DNA from: Collinsella sp. BG-O-102
GTDB taxonomy: Bacteria > Actinomycetota > Coriobacteriia > Coriobacteriales > Coriobacteriaceae
Reading direction: 5' to 3'
Length of the DNA stretch: 64,000 nt
Assembly: GCF_023656745.1 (NCBI RefSeq)
Contig: NZ_JAMOKO010000002.1
Coordinates: 124,001-188,000 of the forward strand
Part shown: positions 16,919 through 25,907 of the stretch, piece after piece
Position numbering within the stretch: position 1 is the stretch's first letter
Layout of the letters: every line of letters begins with the position of its first letter
Program-made: the position numbers and the translations under genes
Notes under the pieces: model-generated
Database searches by the model: none
Told to the model about the DNA's origin: nothing
The model's input: the letters and a program-made list of their open reading frames with translations, nothing else

Positions 16919-16948
16919 CGGGACGCGCCGGACCCCCGGCACGCCCCG
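16919..16948 (-). terminator. Terminator-like hairpin upstream of EamA gene
   Basis: CGGGGCGTGCCGG...CCGGCGCGTCCCG on the minus strand is followed by TTTTTATTTG. It would stop transcripts coming from the YhgE operon on the right. The rest of 16843-17181 holds only the nested repeat at 17042-17141. Confidence 0.7.
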
Positions 16949-17041
16949 CTACTGTAGCAACAACCAAGCAACCCGTGCAATCCAGCCCACTAAAGCGTTT
17001 TGTTCCGCCGTTCTACCGAACGGCGGACCGGCCGACGCTGC

Positions 17042-17141
17042 GCGAGCCGCATTCACACCAATCTGACGTTCAATTTCAAGGGCGCGACCAGAAGGTCAGC
17101 GCCCTTTCATTTCACGTCACCTTGGCGCAAATGCGGCTCGC
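17042..17141. repeat. Nested inverted repeat with inner bidirectional terminator, 3' of yhgE
   Basis: Outer arms GCGAGCCGCATT (17042-17053) and AATGCGGCTCGC (17130-17141) are exact complements. Between them AAGGGCGCGACC-AGAA-GGTCAGCGCCCTT (17078-17106) forms a terminator-like hairpin. It sits 40 bp after the stop of the YhgE protein gene. Confidence 0.65.
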
Positions 17142-17181
17142 TCGCTGACATTGCCGCAGCATCAGCGTTTACATTGTTGCG

Positions 17182-19371
17182 CTAGATTAATTTAGTACTC
17201 TCCAGCTTTTCGATGATCCAGTCGTTAGCTTTGATAACCGGACGGCGGAAGACGACGCCCAGGGCCAGCGACGGAATCAGGTAGCTCGCCAAGATACCCA
17301 GCTCAATCCAGTACTCCATATGGTAGGCACCGGCCATGGCGGCGTGCATGGCGTTGATGCCGTGAGTAAACGGCAGGAACGGGTAGATCGCCTGGAACAC
17401 GGGGCCGGTCATCTCGATGGGGAACGTACCGCCCGAACCGCCGACCTGCATGACCAGCAGCACGACGGCGAGGGCCTTGCCGATATCTCCAAACGATACC
17501 GTAAGCGTGTAGACGATATTGGAGAACACTAGACTCGCGACCCAGCCCGCCAGCACAAACTGCAGGGGATTGTCGCACTGGATGCCAAAGAACAGAATGT
17601 CGCCCGCGCACACGAGCGTTGCCTGCAGCAGAGCCAGACCGCCAAAGAACAGGTAGCGACCCAGGTAGATCTCGTGCAGGCGCACGGGGATGAGCTCGTT
17701 GATAAGCTCATCGTCAACCGAAACCTTCATCATGGCCGCCAGTACGATCGAGCCGACCCATAGCGACAGAATCGTGTAGAACGGCGCCATAGCCGAGCCG
17801 TAGTTGCGGATCGGATAGACCGGCTTGCGATCGAGCGCAACGGGGCCGGAAAGCGACACGGCGAGGCCCTCGGGGTCGCTGCCAATCATTGTCTTAATCA
17901 TGGCCAGGTCACCCGAGATCAGAGCGCTATCAAGCTCGTCCTTAAAGGCACTGATCTTGTCCGACGCCTCGCCCAGCTGATTGGAAGCCTTGTTGACCAG
18001 CTTTGCAGCCTTGGAGAGACCCTTCGCGAGCGAACCAGAGGCGTCGGTCAGACCGCTCACGGCGCTATCCAAGTCACCCGAGATACCGTTCAGGGAATCC
18101 AGAACGCCCGAAATGGTCTTCTTGAGCTCCTTGGCCTTAACCGAGAACGTAGAATCGTAGTCGGACTTGGCACCCGAGATACCCGCCTTGGCATCGGCGA
18201 TGGCCTGGTCGACCTCGGCACGCGAATTGTTGACCTCCGCCATGCTGCCCGAAAGGGACTTTGCGGTCGCCGTCAGGTCCTTCGCATTGTTACGGTACTC
18301 CGCGGCAATTCTGCCCAGCGACGTCGCAGCGGACTTGAGGCCGTCTTTGAGCTTGTCATCACTCACCTGGTCGGCAAGGTTGCGGAGCCGATCGGCCATC
18401 GCATCGATATCGTCAGCACGCGTATTGAGCGCCGCTGCGGCTTCGTTGAGCTGAGACACCGTAAGGTCAACATGCTGATTCGCGGCATCGAATGCCTTCG
18501 CAAGCTCGGCGGACACGTTGTCGAACGAGCCCGCGCTTCCGTCAATCGCCGCGTCAACGGCATCGCTGGCGGCCTTGAGCGCTTCCTTGGAATCATTGAT
18601 TCCGTTCTTGGCGTGCTCCATCAGCTGCTTCGTCGACTCATCAACGGTGCCCGTCTGCTTGAGCATGCCACCCGCCGATGTCAACGAATCGGACGTAGAG
18701 CTCAAAATGCCCGCGAGTGACGTCGCGCTCGCCTGAACGTCCTGCAGGTCCTCGACCGAATCGCCCAGTGTAGAGGACAGATTGGCGATAAAGTTGCTCA
18801 CCTGGTCGGTGCTCATATAGTCGAGCAGGCTGGACACGGTCTTAAGGCCGATAGTCGTAATGGTCTTGGTAAAGGTCTCGTTGACCTGGCTCTGGACGGC
18901 GCTCGAGCCCTTCTCGGTCACGATCTGTGCGATGGCGTTGGCCTTCTGGTTCTCATAGAACTCGATATCGGCGTGCTTCACGTCGGTCGAGAAGAGCGTC
19001 ATCATGTCTGCGCTAAAACTTTTAGGGATAACAACGGCCGCATAGTATGCGCCCGACTTAACGCCCTCAATCGCCTTATCGCGGTCGTTGAGGACGACCC
19101 AGTCGAAGTTCTCGTTGCCGCGCAGGGTGGCGGTTACGTTTTCGCCCACGTTGACCTCGACGGGAATCAGATCGCTCTCGTAGCCCTCGTCAGTGTTGAC
19201 CACTGCAATTTTAAGGTTGCCGGTATTGCCGTAGGGATCCCAGCTTCCGGCGATGTTAAACCACGCGTACAGGCACGGCACGATGATCAGGCCCATCACA
19301 ACAACCAAGCCGATCACGGAGCGGGACACGTTTTGGACATCGCGCTTAAACAGGTGCAGGATGTTTTTCAT
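17182..19371 (-). CDS. YhgE/Pip family membrane protein (second of pair)
   Basis: 729 residues. One N-terminal helix (VIGLVVVMGLIIVPCLYAWFNI) is followed by the family signature WDPYGNTGNLKIAVVNTDEGY. A long extracytoplasmic helical region (about 200-500, rich in Ala/Ser/Asp/Lys heptads) precedes five or six C-terminal helices of the ABC-2 type. Relatives include Pip, a phage receptor, and YueB/EsaA-like proteins tied to type VII secretion; the function here is unknown. The ATG directly abuts the stop of the upstream paralogue (TAAATG), so the two are translationally coupled and may form a heteromer. Confidence 0.85.
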   Translation of the reverse strand: MKNILHLFKRDVQNVSRSVIGLVVVMGLIIVPCLYAWFNIAGSWDPYGNTGNLKIAVVNTDEGYESDLIPVEVNVGENVTATLRGNENFDWVVLNDRDKAIEGVKSGAYYAAVVIPKSFSADMMTLFSTDVKHADIEFYENQKANAIAQIVTEKGSSAVQSQVNETFTKTITTIGLKTVSSLLDYMSTDQVSNFIANLSSTLGDSVEDLQDVQASATSLAGILSSTSDSLTSAGGMLKQTGTVDESTKQLMEHAKNGINDSKEALKAASDAVDAAIDGSAGSFDNVSAELAKAFDAANQHVDLTVSQLNEAAAALNTRADDIDAMADRLRNLADQVSDDKLKDGLKSAATSLGRIAAEYRNNAKDLTATAKSLSGSMAEVNNSRAEVDQAIADAKAGISGAKSDYDSTFSVKAKELKKTISGVLDSLNGISGDLDSAVSGLTDASGSLAKGLSKAAKLVNKASNQLGEASDKISAFKDELDSALISGDLAMIKTMIGSDPEGLAVSLSGPVALDRKPVYPIRNYGSAMAPFYTILSLWVGSIVLAAMMKVSVDDELINELIPVRLHEIYLGRYLFFGGLALLQATLVCAGDILFFGIQCDNPLQFVLAGWVASLVFSNIVYTLTVSFGDIGKALAVVLLVMQVGGSGGTFPIEMTGPVFQAIYPFLPFTHGINAMHAAMAGAYHMEYWIELGILASYLIPSLALGVVFRRPVIKANDWIIEKLESTKLI

Positions 19372-22197
19372 TTATGCCTCACCTCCTTTAGAGTGCTTGC
19401 CAAGCGGGGTGGTGTCCCCGTCGTTTCCGCTTACGTTGTCAACGTCGTCGACATCTTGAGCCTTACGATGCGCACCGATATGCGGCAGACGGCTCGTGGG
19501 CTGTTCGCTGTCCTTGGTGCCCCGCTCGCTGGCGTTGAGACCAAACATGCGACGGGCAGCAGGGATGGCAGCCGTGTGCTCGCGCATCTCGCGGCGAAGG
19601 TCCTCGTCCGAAAGCGCCGAGATACGCATCTGGGTATTGAGGCTCGCACGGATGTACTCGATGTTGATGAGCCAGCCACAGATGGCGATAACCGAAATGA
19701 TCCAGATAACGAGCAGGATAATCTTGCCGTTATTGTCGATATCGAGCACCGTCGAGAGCACAAAGAGCAGGACCTGCACGCCTACCACGGCAGCAAAACC
19801 GCCCTTGATGTAGTACGGGTAGCGATGCTCAAACGCCACGGCATGATCGAGCAGCTCGCGACGGTACGAATCGGAATCGAGCATGACGCGCATGGCCGTG
19901 CGCAGCGAATAGCGCTGGCGCGGCAGGTCGTTGGACTCGCAGATCATGAGGCCCGTCGTGGAAAGCTGCTTATCAAAGAGCAGGTTAAGGTTGAGCAGCA
20001 GCGGACGCAGCTGCAGGCCGATAAAGAGCGCCACGATCAAGAACACGCCCAGAATGCACAGGTTGAACAGGTAGTTGAACGAATACATGCCGCCGACCGT
20101 CTCGCGCAGCAGATTGATGCCGTAGGTAAAGGGCAGCAGCGGGTGCAGCCACTGGAAGAAGCCGGGCATCATCTCGATGGGGTACATGCCCGACGAACCC
20201 GGGATCTGCACGATGACGAGAATGACGCCGATAGCCTTGCCGATATGCTTAAACGTGGTGGACAGCGCATAGATGATATTGACGTAGGTGAACGAAATGG
20301 CGATGCCGCCCAGCACGAACAGCAGCGGGCTGACGCACTGCACGCCAATCACCAGATCGCCTACCGTAACGATGATGGCCTGCAACGCGCCCAGGATCAC
20401 CAGGAGCAACCAGCGGCCAAAGTAGCCCTGACGCGCGGTAAAGCTGCCGATGCCTTCGCGATCGACCTCGAGCTTGTAGATGGCGATAAGCACGTAGCCG
20501 CCCACCCAAAGCGCCAGGTTGGTATAGAACGGGGCAATGCCCGAGCCGAAGCTCTTAACCGGATAGATCGACTTGGACGCGAGCTCAACCGGAGATGCCA
20601 TGAAATCTGCCACGTCATTGACATCGACGCCCATCAGATCGGCCAGCTCGCCCATGGACTCGGAGGTCTGCAGCGCCGCGATGTCATTGGCGGCGGTTGC
20701 AAGCTTGTCCTGGACCTTGGCAAGCGAGGAATCGGTCTGGGACAGCGTGGTCTTGGCCTGGCCGAGCGTAGCGCTAAGCTGCGCCAACGTGCCGCGCGCA
20801 TTTGCAAGTGTAGGTGTCATACCCGAGACGATACCGGTCAGGTCGCCCGAAACGGCAGCAAAAGAGTCGAGCGCGCTCGAGGCCTTCGGCAGCGCGTTTT
20901 GGCCCAAGTCCGTCTGGGCTTGGCCAAGGTTGGTCGCACCGGTATGAATTGCGTTATTGATAGCGTCACTGGCACCCGAAACAGCCGCTGCGTCATTCGC
21001 CATGGCGCTCGACTGCGCGGACAGACCGTCCTTGATGCTCTGAAGCTTTTCATTCTGCTCTCGAAGCAAATCGATGGTCGATACAATGCGCGCGTCAATT
21101 TCCTCGGAACCTGTCGACGTGTCATTGGCGAGAATCTCCAAGTGCCCGATAACGGCCTTATTGTGGTCGATCGTCGCTTGAAGAGACTCGAGCGAGTTGT
21201 CGATACGGGTGGTCGTAGATGTGACCGCGCCCGTCAGCTTGCCGATGGCAGCGTTCGCAGAGGCCGACGTCTTGGTGAGCGCAAGGCTGCCTTCCGAGAG
21301 CGCCTTGGAGAGCGAGGTGATGGAGTTGCCCGCCGTGGTGCGAGCTTCGCTCAGCAGGTCGTTGCCCTGGGAGATCGCCTGCGTCAGCGACGGTGCCTGG
21401 CCTTGCAAGCCGGCAAGTGCCGCATCAGCCGAGGCGATAGCGCCGCTCGTCTTATCGATGGCGGCATTCATATCGCCAATCGAATCGCGCACCTCGCCCA
21501 AGGTGTCGGACGCCTCGGACACCGAACTTGCCAGCGAGTCCTGAGTCTGGGTTGCCTTGTCCTTTAAATCGACACCGGCATCCTTGGCGATACCGGCAAC
21601 AGTCTTGCCTACCGTAGAGACAAATTCCGAGTTGATCTGCTCCTCGATGGTGTTTGCACCGGTATCGGTAACCTTGGGCGCAATGGCGCTCTTCTTCTCA
21701 TTGACGTAGTACGTGAGCTTGGGCTGATGGTAGTTGCCGTCGAGCATCGAAACCAGGTTATCCGAGAAGTTCTTGGGAATCACGATAGCGGCATAGTACT
21801 CGCCGCTCTCGACGCCCTCCTTGGCATCGGCCGTCGAGTCGACGAACGTCCAGCCCAACTGATGATTCTCCTTGAGCTGGTCGACCACTTTGTCGCCAGC
21901 GTTGAGCTCACCCACCAAGTCGTTTTGGGTGCCTCGATCGTTGTTGGCGATAGCAATCTTGATGCCTTGGGTGTTTCCATACGGATCCCAGTTTGCCACG
22001 ATGTTATACCAGGCATACAGCGAGGGAATAACGCACACGCCTAGGGTAACCACCAGGGCGACGGGGTTCACAAGCAGTCGCTTAATGTCGCGCTTAAATA
22101 TCGCAAAGGACACCTTTGCATTGGATAGTTTGCTGCCGAGACTCACGCTTGGACCATCCATCCTGTCGTTAAATCGAATCGTACTATCGACAACCAT
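19372..22197 (-). CDS. YhgE/Pip family membrane protein (first of pair)
   Basis: 941 residues, a paralogue of the adjacent protein. One N-terminal helix (VALVVTLGVCVIPSLYAWYNIV), then NWDPYGNTQGIKIAIANNDRG, a long predicted coiled coil (about 230-520), and C-terminal ABC-2 helices. It differs from its neighbour by a further C-terminal section: two more helices and a charged cytoplasmic tail of about 70 residues. No ribosome site precedes ATG 22197; the ATG at 22161 (MDGPSVS) is an alternative start. First gene of a two-gene leftward operon. Possible roles include cell-surface assembly or secretion; nothing nearby narrows this. Confidence 0.84.
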   Translation of the reverse strand: MVVDSTIRFNDRMDGPSVSLGSKLSNAKVSFAIFKRDIKRLLVNPVALVVTLGVCVIPSLYAWYNIVANWDPYGNTQGIKIAIANNDRGTQNDLVGELNAGDKVVDQLKENHQLGWTFVDSTADAKEGVESGEYYAAIVIPKNFSDNLVSMLDGNYHQPKLTYYVNEKKSAIAPKVTDTGANTIEEQINSEFVSTVGKTVAGIAKDAGVDLKDKATQTQDSLASSVSEASDTLGEVRDSIGDMNAAIDKTSGAIASADAALAGLQGQAPSLTQAISQGNDLLSEARTTAGNSITSLSKALSEGSLALTKTSASANAAIGKLTGAVTSTTTRIDNSLESLQATIDHNKAVIGHLEILANDTSTGSEEIDARIVSTIDLLREQNEKLQSIKDGLSAQSSAMANDAAAVSGASDAINNAIHTGATNLGQAQTDLGQNALPKASSALDSFAAVSGDLTGIVSGMTPTLANARGTLAQLSATLGQAKTTLSQTDSSLAKVQDKLATAANDIAALQTSESMGELADLMGVDVNDVADFMASPVELASKSIYPVKSFGSGIAPFYTNLALWVGGYVLIAIYKLEVDREGIGSFTARQGYFGRWLLLVILGALQAIIVTVGDLVIGVQCVSPLLFVLGGIAISFTYVNIIYALSTTFKHIGKAIGVILVIVQIPGSSGMYPIEMMPGFFQWLHPLLPFTYGINLLRETVGGMYSFNYLFNLCILGVFLIVALFIGLQLRPLLLNLNLLFDKQLSTTGLMICESNDLPRQRYSLRTAMRVMLDSDSYRRELLDHAVAFEHRYPYYIKGGFAAVVGVQVLLFVLSTVLDIDNNGKIILLVIWIISVIAICGWLINIEYIRASLNTQMRISALSDEDLRREMREHTAAIPAARRMFGLNASERGTKDSEQPTSRLPHIGAHRKAQDVDDVDNVSGNDGDTTPLGKHSKGGEA

Positions 22198-22335
22198 TGT
22201 AGTAGGCGCTTTAACGTCTCAAAGCACAATGGTGTTGAGTTTTGCGGGTAGCAATATACTACGAAGATGAGTTAACGTACAGATGTACAGTATCCTAAAT
22301 TTCAGCAGGTCACAAAACCACAACCCGCACAAATA

Positions 22336-22364
22336 AATGATCCCTTGGGGACGAAGGGATCATT
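22336..22364 (-). terminator. Hairpin 3' of htpG (distal)
   Basis: AATGATCCCTT and AAGGGATCATT pair across GGGGACG; on the minus strand TTATTTGTG follows. It is a second, weaker hairpin beyond the htpG terminator, and it separates htpG from the YhgE operon. Confidence 0.5.
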
Positions 22365-22373
22365 CAAAAGGAA

Positions 22374-22441
22374 ACGAGAGTGGAAAATCTCCCACTTCAA
22401 GCCCGCATTCGAGCCAAAAGTGGGAGATTATCCACTCTCGT
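22374..22441 (-). terminator. Long hairpin terminator of htpG
   Basis: ACGAGAGTGGA / TCCACTCTCGT and AATCTCCCACTT / AAGTGGGAGATT nest around a 20-bp loop. On the minus strand TTTCCTTTTG follows. The stem starts 32 bp after the htpG stop and is much longer than a usual terminator. Confidence 0.75.
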
Positions 22442-22472
22442 TCTAATCTAGTTACGGTGCCGTATCCCCGAA

Positions 22473-24497
22473 CTACATCAAGTTGCAAACAGCCGCCGCG
22501 AAGGCCACGGGGTCCTCGGGGAGGATGCCCTCGACCAGCAGGGCCTGATCGTAGAGCAAGCCTGAGTACTGCTTGATCTTGTCAGTGTCGCCCGCCTTCT
22601 GAGCAGCGACGAGCTTGGCAAAGACCGGGTGCTTGGCGTTGAGCTCGAGCACGCGCTGGCTCTTGGGCATACCGTCGGGCGCGCCCTCGGGTCCCTTCTG
22701 GAGCACCTTCTCCATCTCAAGCGAAAGCGGGCCCTCGGTGGTGATGCAAGCGGGGGCATCGGTCAGGCGCGCGGAGACGGCAACTTTCTCGACCTTGTCA
22801 CCGAGCGCCTCCTTCATAGCGCTAAAGAGGTCCTCGTTTTCCTTGGTGGCGTCCTCGGCCTCCTTCTTCTCGTCCTCGGTCGCCAGGTCAAGATCACCGG
22901 TCGCAACGTTCTTGAGCTCTAGATGACGATCCTCGACCTCGGGCTCGGCACCGTCGGCCACAGCCTTCTCGGCAGCCTCGCGGGCAGCATCGTCCTCGTA
23001 GATCTTGGGCATATCAGCGGCAACGTACTCACGCATAGCCTGGAAGGTGAACTCATCCACGTCCTGCGTCAGCAGCAGCACGTCATAGCCGCGGTCGAGC
23101 ACGCCCTTTACCACGGGCATCTTGGCCAAGCGCTCACGCGAGTCGCCGGCGGCGTAGTAGATGGCCTTCTGATCCTCGGGCATGCCCTTGGCATACTCGG
23201 CCAGGGTAATCATCTTCTGTTCCTTGGCAGACCAGAACAGCAACAGATCGGCGAGCTCATCGGCCTTCATGCCATAGCTCGAGTAGATGCCGTACTTAAG
23301 ACCGCGGCCAAAGTTCTCAAAGAACTTCTCGTAGGCCTCGCGGTCGTTGTCACGCATATCCTCAAGGTCGGCGGTGATCTTCTTTTCCACACGCTTGGCG
23401 ATGGCCTTGAGCTGACGGTTCTGCTGCAGCGTCTCACGCGAGATGTTGAGCGACACATCGGCGGAATCCACGACGCCGCGGACAAAGTTGTAGTAGTCGG
23501 GCAGCAGGTCGTCGCACTTCTCCATGATCAGGACGTTGGAGCTGTAGAGTGCCAGACCCTTCTCGTAATCCTTGCTGTACAGATCGAACGGCGCGCGGCC
23601 CGGCACAAACAGCAGGGCATCGTACTCGAGCGTGCCCTCGGCATGGAAGCTGATGGTGCGCGCAGGATCGTCAAAGTCGTGGAACGTGGACTTGTAGAAC
23701 TCGTCGTAGTCCTTCTGCTCGACATCGGAGCTGTGCTTCTTCCAGATCGGCGTCATGGAGTTGACGGTCTCGAGCTCCTGGTAGTCCTCGTACTCGGGCG
23801 TGTAGTCATCGCCAGCATCCTCGGGCTTGGGCTTCTGGCGGCTCTTGGACACCATCATCTGGATCGGGTAACGCACATAGTTACTGTACTGCTGAATTAG
23901 GCTCTTGAGGCCCCACTCGGTCAGGAAGCGATCGTAGGTCTCGGCCTCGCCGTCGGCATCGAGCTTCTCGTTCTCGCGCAGCGTCAGGATGACATCGGTA
24001 CCGTGCTCGGCACGCTCGCCGTCCTCGATGGTGTAGCCCTCAAGACCGTCGGATTCCCACACATGGGCGACATCCTCGCCGTAGGCGCGGCTGACGACCT
24101 TCACATGGCTGGCGACCATAAAAGCCGAGTAGAAGCCCACGCCAAACTGGCCGATGATGTCGACATCGGAGCCCTGCTGCTCGGCGTTCTCGGTCTTAAA
24201 CTCCTCGGAGCCGGAATGGGCGATGGTGCCCAGATTGCGCTCGAGCTCCTCGGCGGTCATGCCAATGCCGTTATCCGAGATGGTAATGGTGCGGGCGTCT
24301 TTATCAAAGGAGACGCGAATGGCCAGGTCGCCCTGGTTGATCTTGACGCTCGGATCCTGCAGGCTCTTAAAGTTGAGCTTGTCGACGGCGTCGCTCGCGT
24401 TAGAGATAAGCTCGCGCAGGAAGATTTCCTTATTGGTGTAGATGGAGTTGATCATGAGGTCGAGCAGTTTTTTGCTCTCGGTCTTAAATTGACGCAT
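22473..24497 (-). CDS. htpG: Chaperone protein HtpG (Hsp90)
   Basis: The bacterial Hsp90, an ATP-dependent cytoplasmic chaperone, 674 residues. The GHKL ATPase domain has NKEIFLRELISNASDA, DNGIGMT and GQFGVGFYSAFMV. The middle domain includes GRAPFDLY and the RGVVDSADVSLNISRETLQ signature. The C-terminal dimerisation domain ends in CNLM. There is an acidic stretch (about 545-565) between the middle and C-terminal domains. Monocistronic with a strong terminator. No CIRCE or other heat-shock operator was recognised upstream. Confidence 0.96.
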   Translation of the reverse strand: MRQFKTESKKLLDLMINSIYTNKEIFLRELISNASDAVDKLNFKSLQDPSVKINQGDLAIRVSFDKDARTITISDNGIGMTAEELERNLGTIAHSGSEEFKTENAEQQGSDVDIIGQFGVGFYSAFMVASHVKVVSRAYGEDVAHVWESDGLEGYTIEDGERAEHGTDVILTLRENEKLDADGEAETYDRFLTEWGLKSLIQQYSNYVRYPIQMMVSKSRQKPKPEDAGDDYTPEYEDYQELETVNSMTPIWKKHSSDVEQKDYDEFYKSTFHDFDDPARTISFHAEGTLEYDALLFVPGRAPFDLYSKDYEKGLALYSSNVLIMEKCDDLLPDYYNFVRGVVDSADVSLNISRETLQQNRQLKAIAKRVEKKITADLEDMRDNDREAYEKFFENFGRGLKYGIYSSYGMKADELADLLLFWSAKEQKMITLAEYAKGMPEDQKAIYYAAGDSRERLAKMPVVKGVLDRGYDVLLLTQDVDEFTFQAMREYVAADMPKIYEDDAAREAAEKAVADGAEPEVEDRHLELKNVATGDLDLATEDEKKEAEDATKENEDLFSAMKEALGDKVEKVAVSARLTDAPACITTEGPLSLEMEKVLQKGPEGAPDGMPKSQRVLELNAKHPVFAKLVAAQKAGDTDKIKQYSGLLYDQALLVEGILPEDPVAFAAAVCNLM

Positions 24498-24699
24498 GTG
24501 CAGTCCTTTCGCGCTACCCCCGTCCGCAAAAACGGCCCGGTTGCCCGAGCCGCATCGCAGACCTGCTATGTTCAGACTTAGATTTTATAACCCAATAGCG
24601 CGCATATATACATACGGAATCGAAAAACTGTATGTCCGAGCGCTCCAATGCGTCAATTGCCAAGGAGTGTCCCCAGCTGCCGGCAGAAAAGGAACGTCC
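24498..24699. other. Intergenic region between htpG and GNAT gene
   Basis: No gene seen. Left of the GNAT stop, about 24660-24705 reads GGAGTGTCCCC...GGAACGTCCC, resembling dispersed short GGGACA-type palindromes such as the one at 40635-40777. A weak CATAC...GTATG dyad lies near 24613-24633. Promoter elements for htpG could not be assigned. Confidence 0.4.
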
Positions 24700-25200
24700 C
24701 TATCTGCCATCTACGCGCTTGGCCATCCAGACATGGGGCTGGCCCTCGTCTTCGTAATCTACCGGGGCAATTTGCGTGTAGCCCGCCTTTGCATAGAGCG
24801 GCAACACGTATTCCTGCGCATGCAGCTTAATAAGCTTAGCGCCGGCATCGCGTGCACACGAAGCACTGGCCTCGACGATCGCACTCGCCAGTCCGCGACG
24901 ACGCATAGCCGGCAGCACGGCGACGCGCCCCATAATGTAGGCCTCCCCCGCCGCAACGCCTTCGTCCATGTCGCATGCCGGCAACACCGGGGCCTCTGCG
25001 TCAGCCACGCGCTCAAGCTCCTCGGGAAACACGCGCGAGCAACCGGCAAGCTCGCCGTCTACATAGAGCGTCACATGAATGCAGTTCTGATCCTCGTCGA
25101 TAGCGTCGAACTCATTCTCGTAGCCCTGCTCGTCCATAAAAACGACGCGGCGCACCAACGCCGCGTCATCAAAGCATCCCGTCTTAAGTTGGATATCCAT
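24700..25200 (-). CDS. GNAT family N-acetyltransferase
   Basis: A 166-residue acetyltransferase of the ElaA-like GNAT group. The acetyl-CoA loop is seen in IMGRVAVLPAMRRRGLASAIV (Q/RxxGxG/A pattern as RRRGLA). The C-terminal part has AKLIKLHAQEYVLPLYAKAGY, matching the family's YxKxGF helix. The start at ATG 25200 has AAAGGG 6 nt upstream; the frame's earlier ATG (25218) lacks one. Substrate unknown. It lies 40 bp downstream of cpsB in the same direction and may be read from the same transcript. Confidence 0.85.
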   Translation of the reverse strand: MDIQLKTGCFDDAALVRRVVFMDEQGYENEFDAIDEDQNCIHVTLYVDGELAGCSRVFPEELERVADAEAPVLPACDMDEGVAAGEAYIMGRVAVLPAMRRRGLASAIVEASASCARDAGAKLIKLHAQEYVLPLYAKAGYTQIAPVDYEDEGQPHVWMAKRVDGR

Positions 25201-25239
25201 GGCTGCCCTTTCATTCAATGCGAACGTTAGGGACAGATA

Positions 25240-25890
25240 TTAGCGAAAATGAGCTCCGCGCACGCTAAACTTCGCGCGAGCCTTCGCCAGGCAGTCGTAA
25301 TGACCCACGTTATGGGCATCGCTCGCGATGAAGCTGTACAGGTTCTGATCGAACAGGCGCTGTGCCGGCTTTTTTTCGCGACCAAAGCGACCGCCGGCAA
25401 TAAAGTCCGCCGAAGCCTGCAGCTTGCAGCCCATATCGACCAGGCGCTCCGCCACGCTTACATCCTTTTGAACCGCACGATAGCGCTCAGGATGAGCGAT
25501 GATCACCTGGTAGCCACGGCACTGCAAATCGTAAATCGTGTTCTCGTACTCTCTAAACGCATACGCATCGGCATGCGTCGAAAGCTCGAGCAGAAACTCG
25601 TTGGTTCCATCGAAATGCAAGTGCTCCGCGGCATCGATACCAAGTTCAACGAGCTTTCGATGGTTGACCTCGAAGCCCATCTGGAGCGGAAAACCGTCAG
25701 CGTTATCACGCAGCAGTTCAAAGGCATCCCACATCTTGTCGTAATCAAAATAGGGATCACGGCAGTGAGGAGTGCAAACAATTCTGGTTACACCGGCCCG
25801 CTTGGCAGCCTCGAGCATCGCCAAGCTCTCATCGAGATCGGCGGCGCCGTCGTCTACACCCGGCAAGATATGGCAATGAATGTCACGCAT
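25240..25890 (-). CDS. cpsB: CpsB/YwqE-type protein-tyrosine phosphatase (PHP domain)
   Basis: A manganese-dependent PHP-fold phosphatase that removes phosphate from the autophosphorylated BY-kinase in exopolysaccharide control. The metal-binding DIHCHILPGVDDGA opens the protein, followed by CTPHCRDPYFDYD, an LLELSTH segment, YQVIIAHPERY, and the terminal FIASDAHN. Length (216) is slightly short of the usual 240-255. The ATG lies 17 bp after the cpsD stop, with AAGG in front. Third gene of the cpsC-cpsD-cpsB triad. Confidence 0.9.
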   Translation of the reverse strand: MRDIHCHILPGVDDGAADLDESLAMLEAAKRAGVTRIVCTPHCRDPYFDYDKMWDAFELLRDNADGFPLQMGFEVNHRKLVELGIDAAEHLHFDGTNEFLLELSTHADAYAFREYENTIYDLQCRGYQVIIAHPERYRAVQKDVSVAERLVDMGCKLQASADFIAGGRFGREKKPAQRLFDQNLYSFIASDAHNVGHYDCLAKARAKFSVRGAHFR

Positions 25891-25907
25891 AGGTCAGCCT
25901 TAATCAA

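Noticed and set aside
18973..21567. 864-codon open frame antisense to the YhgE pair
   Set aside because: It spans two well-supported genes in antisense, has no ribosome site or conserved motif, and its composition is the mirror of coiled-coil codons.
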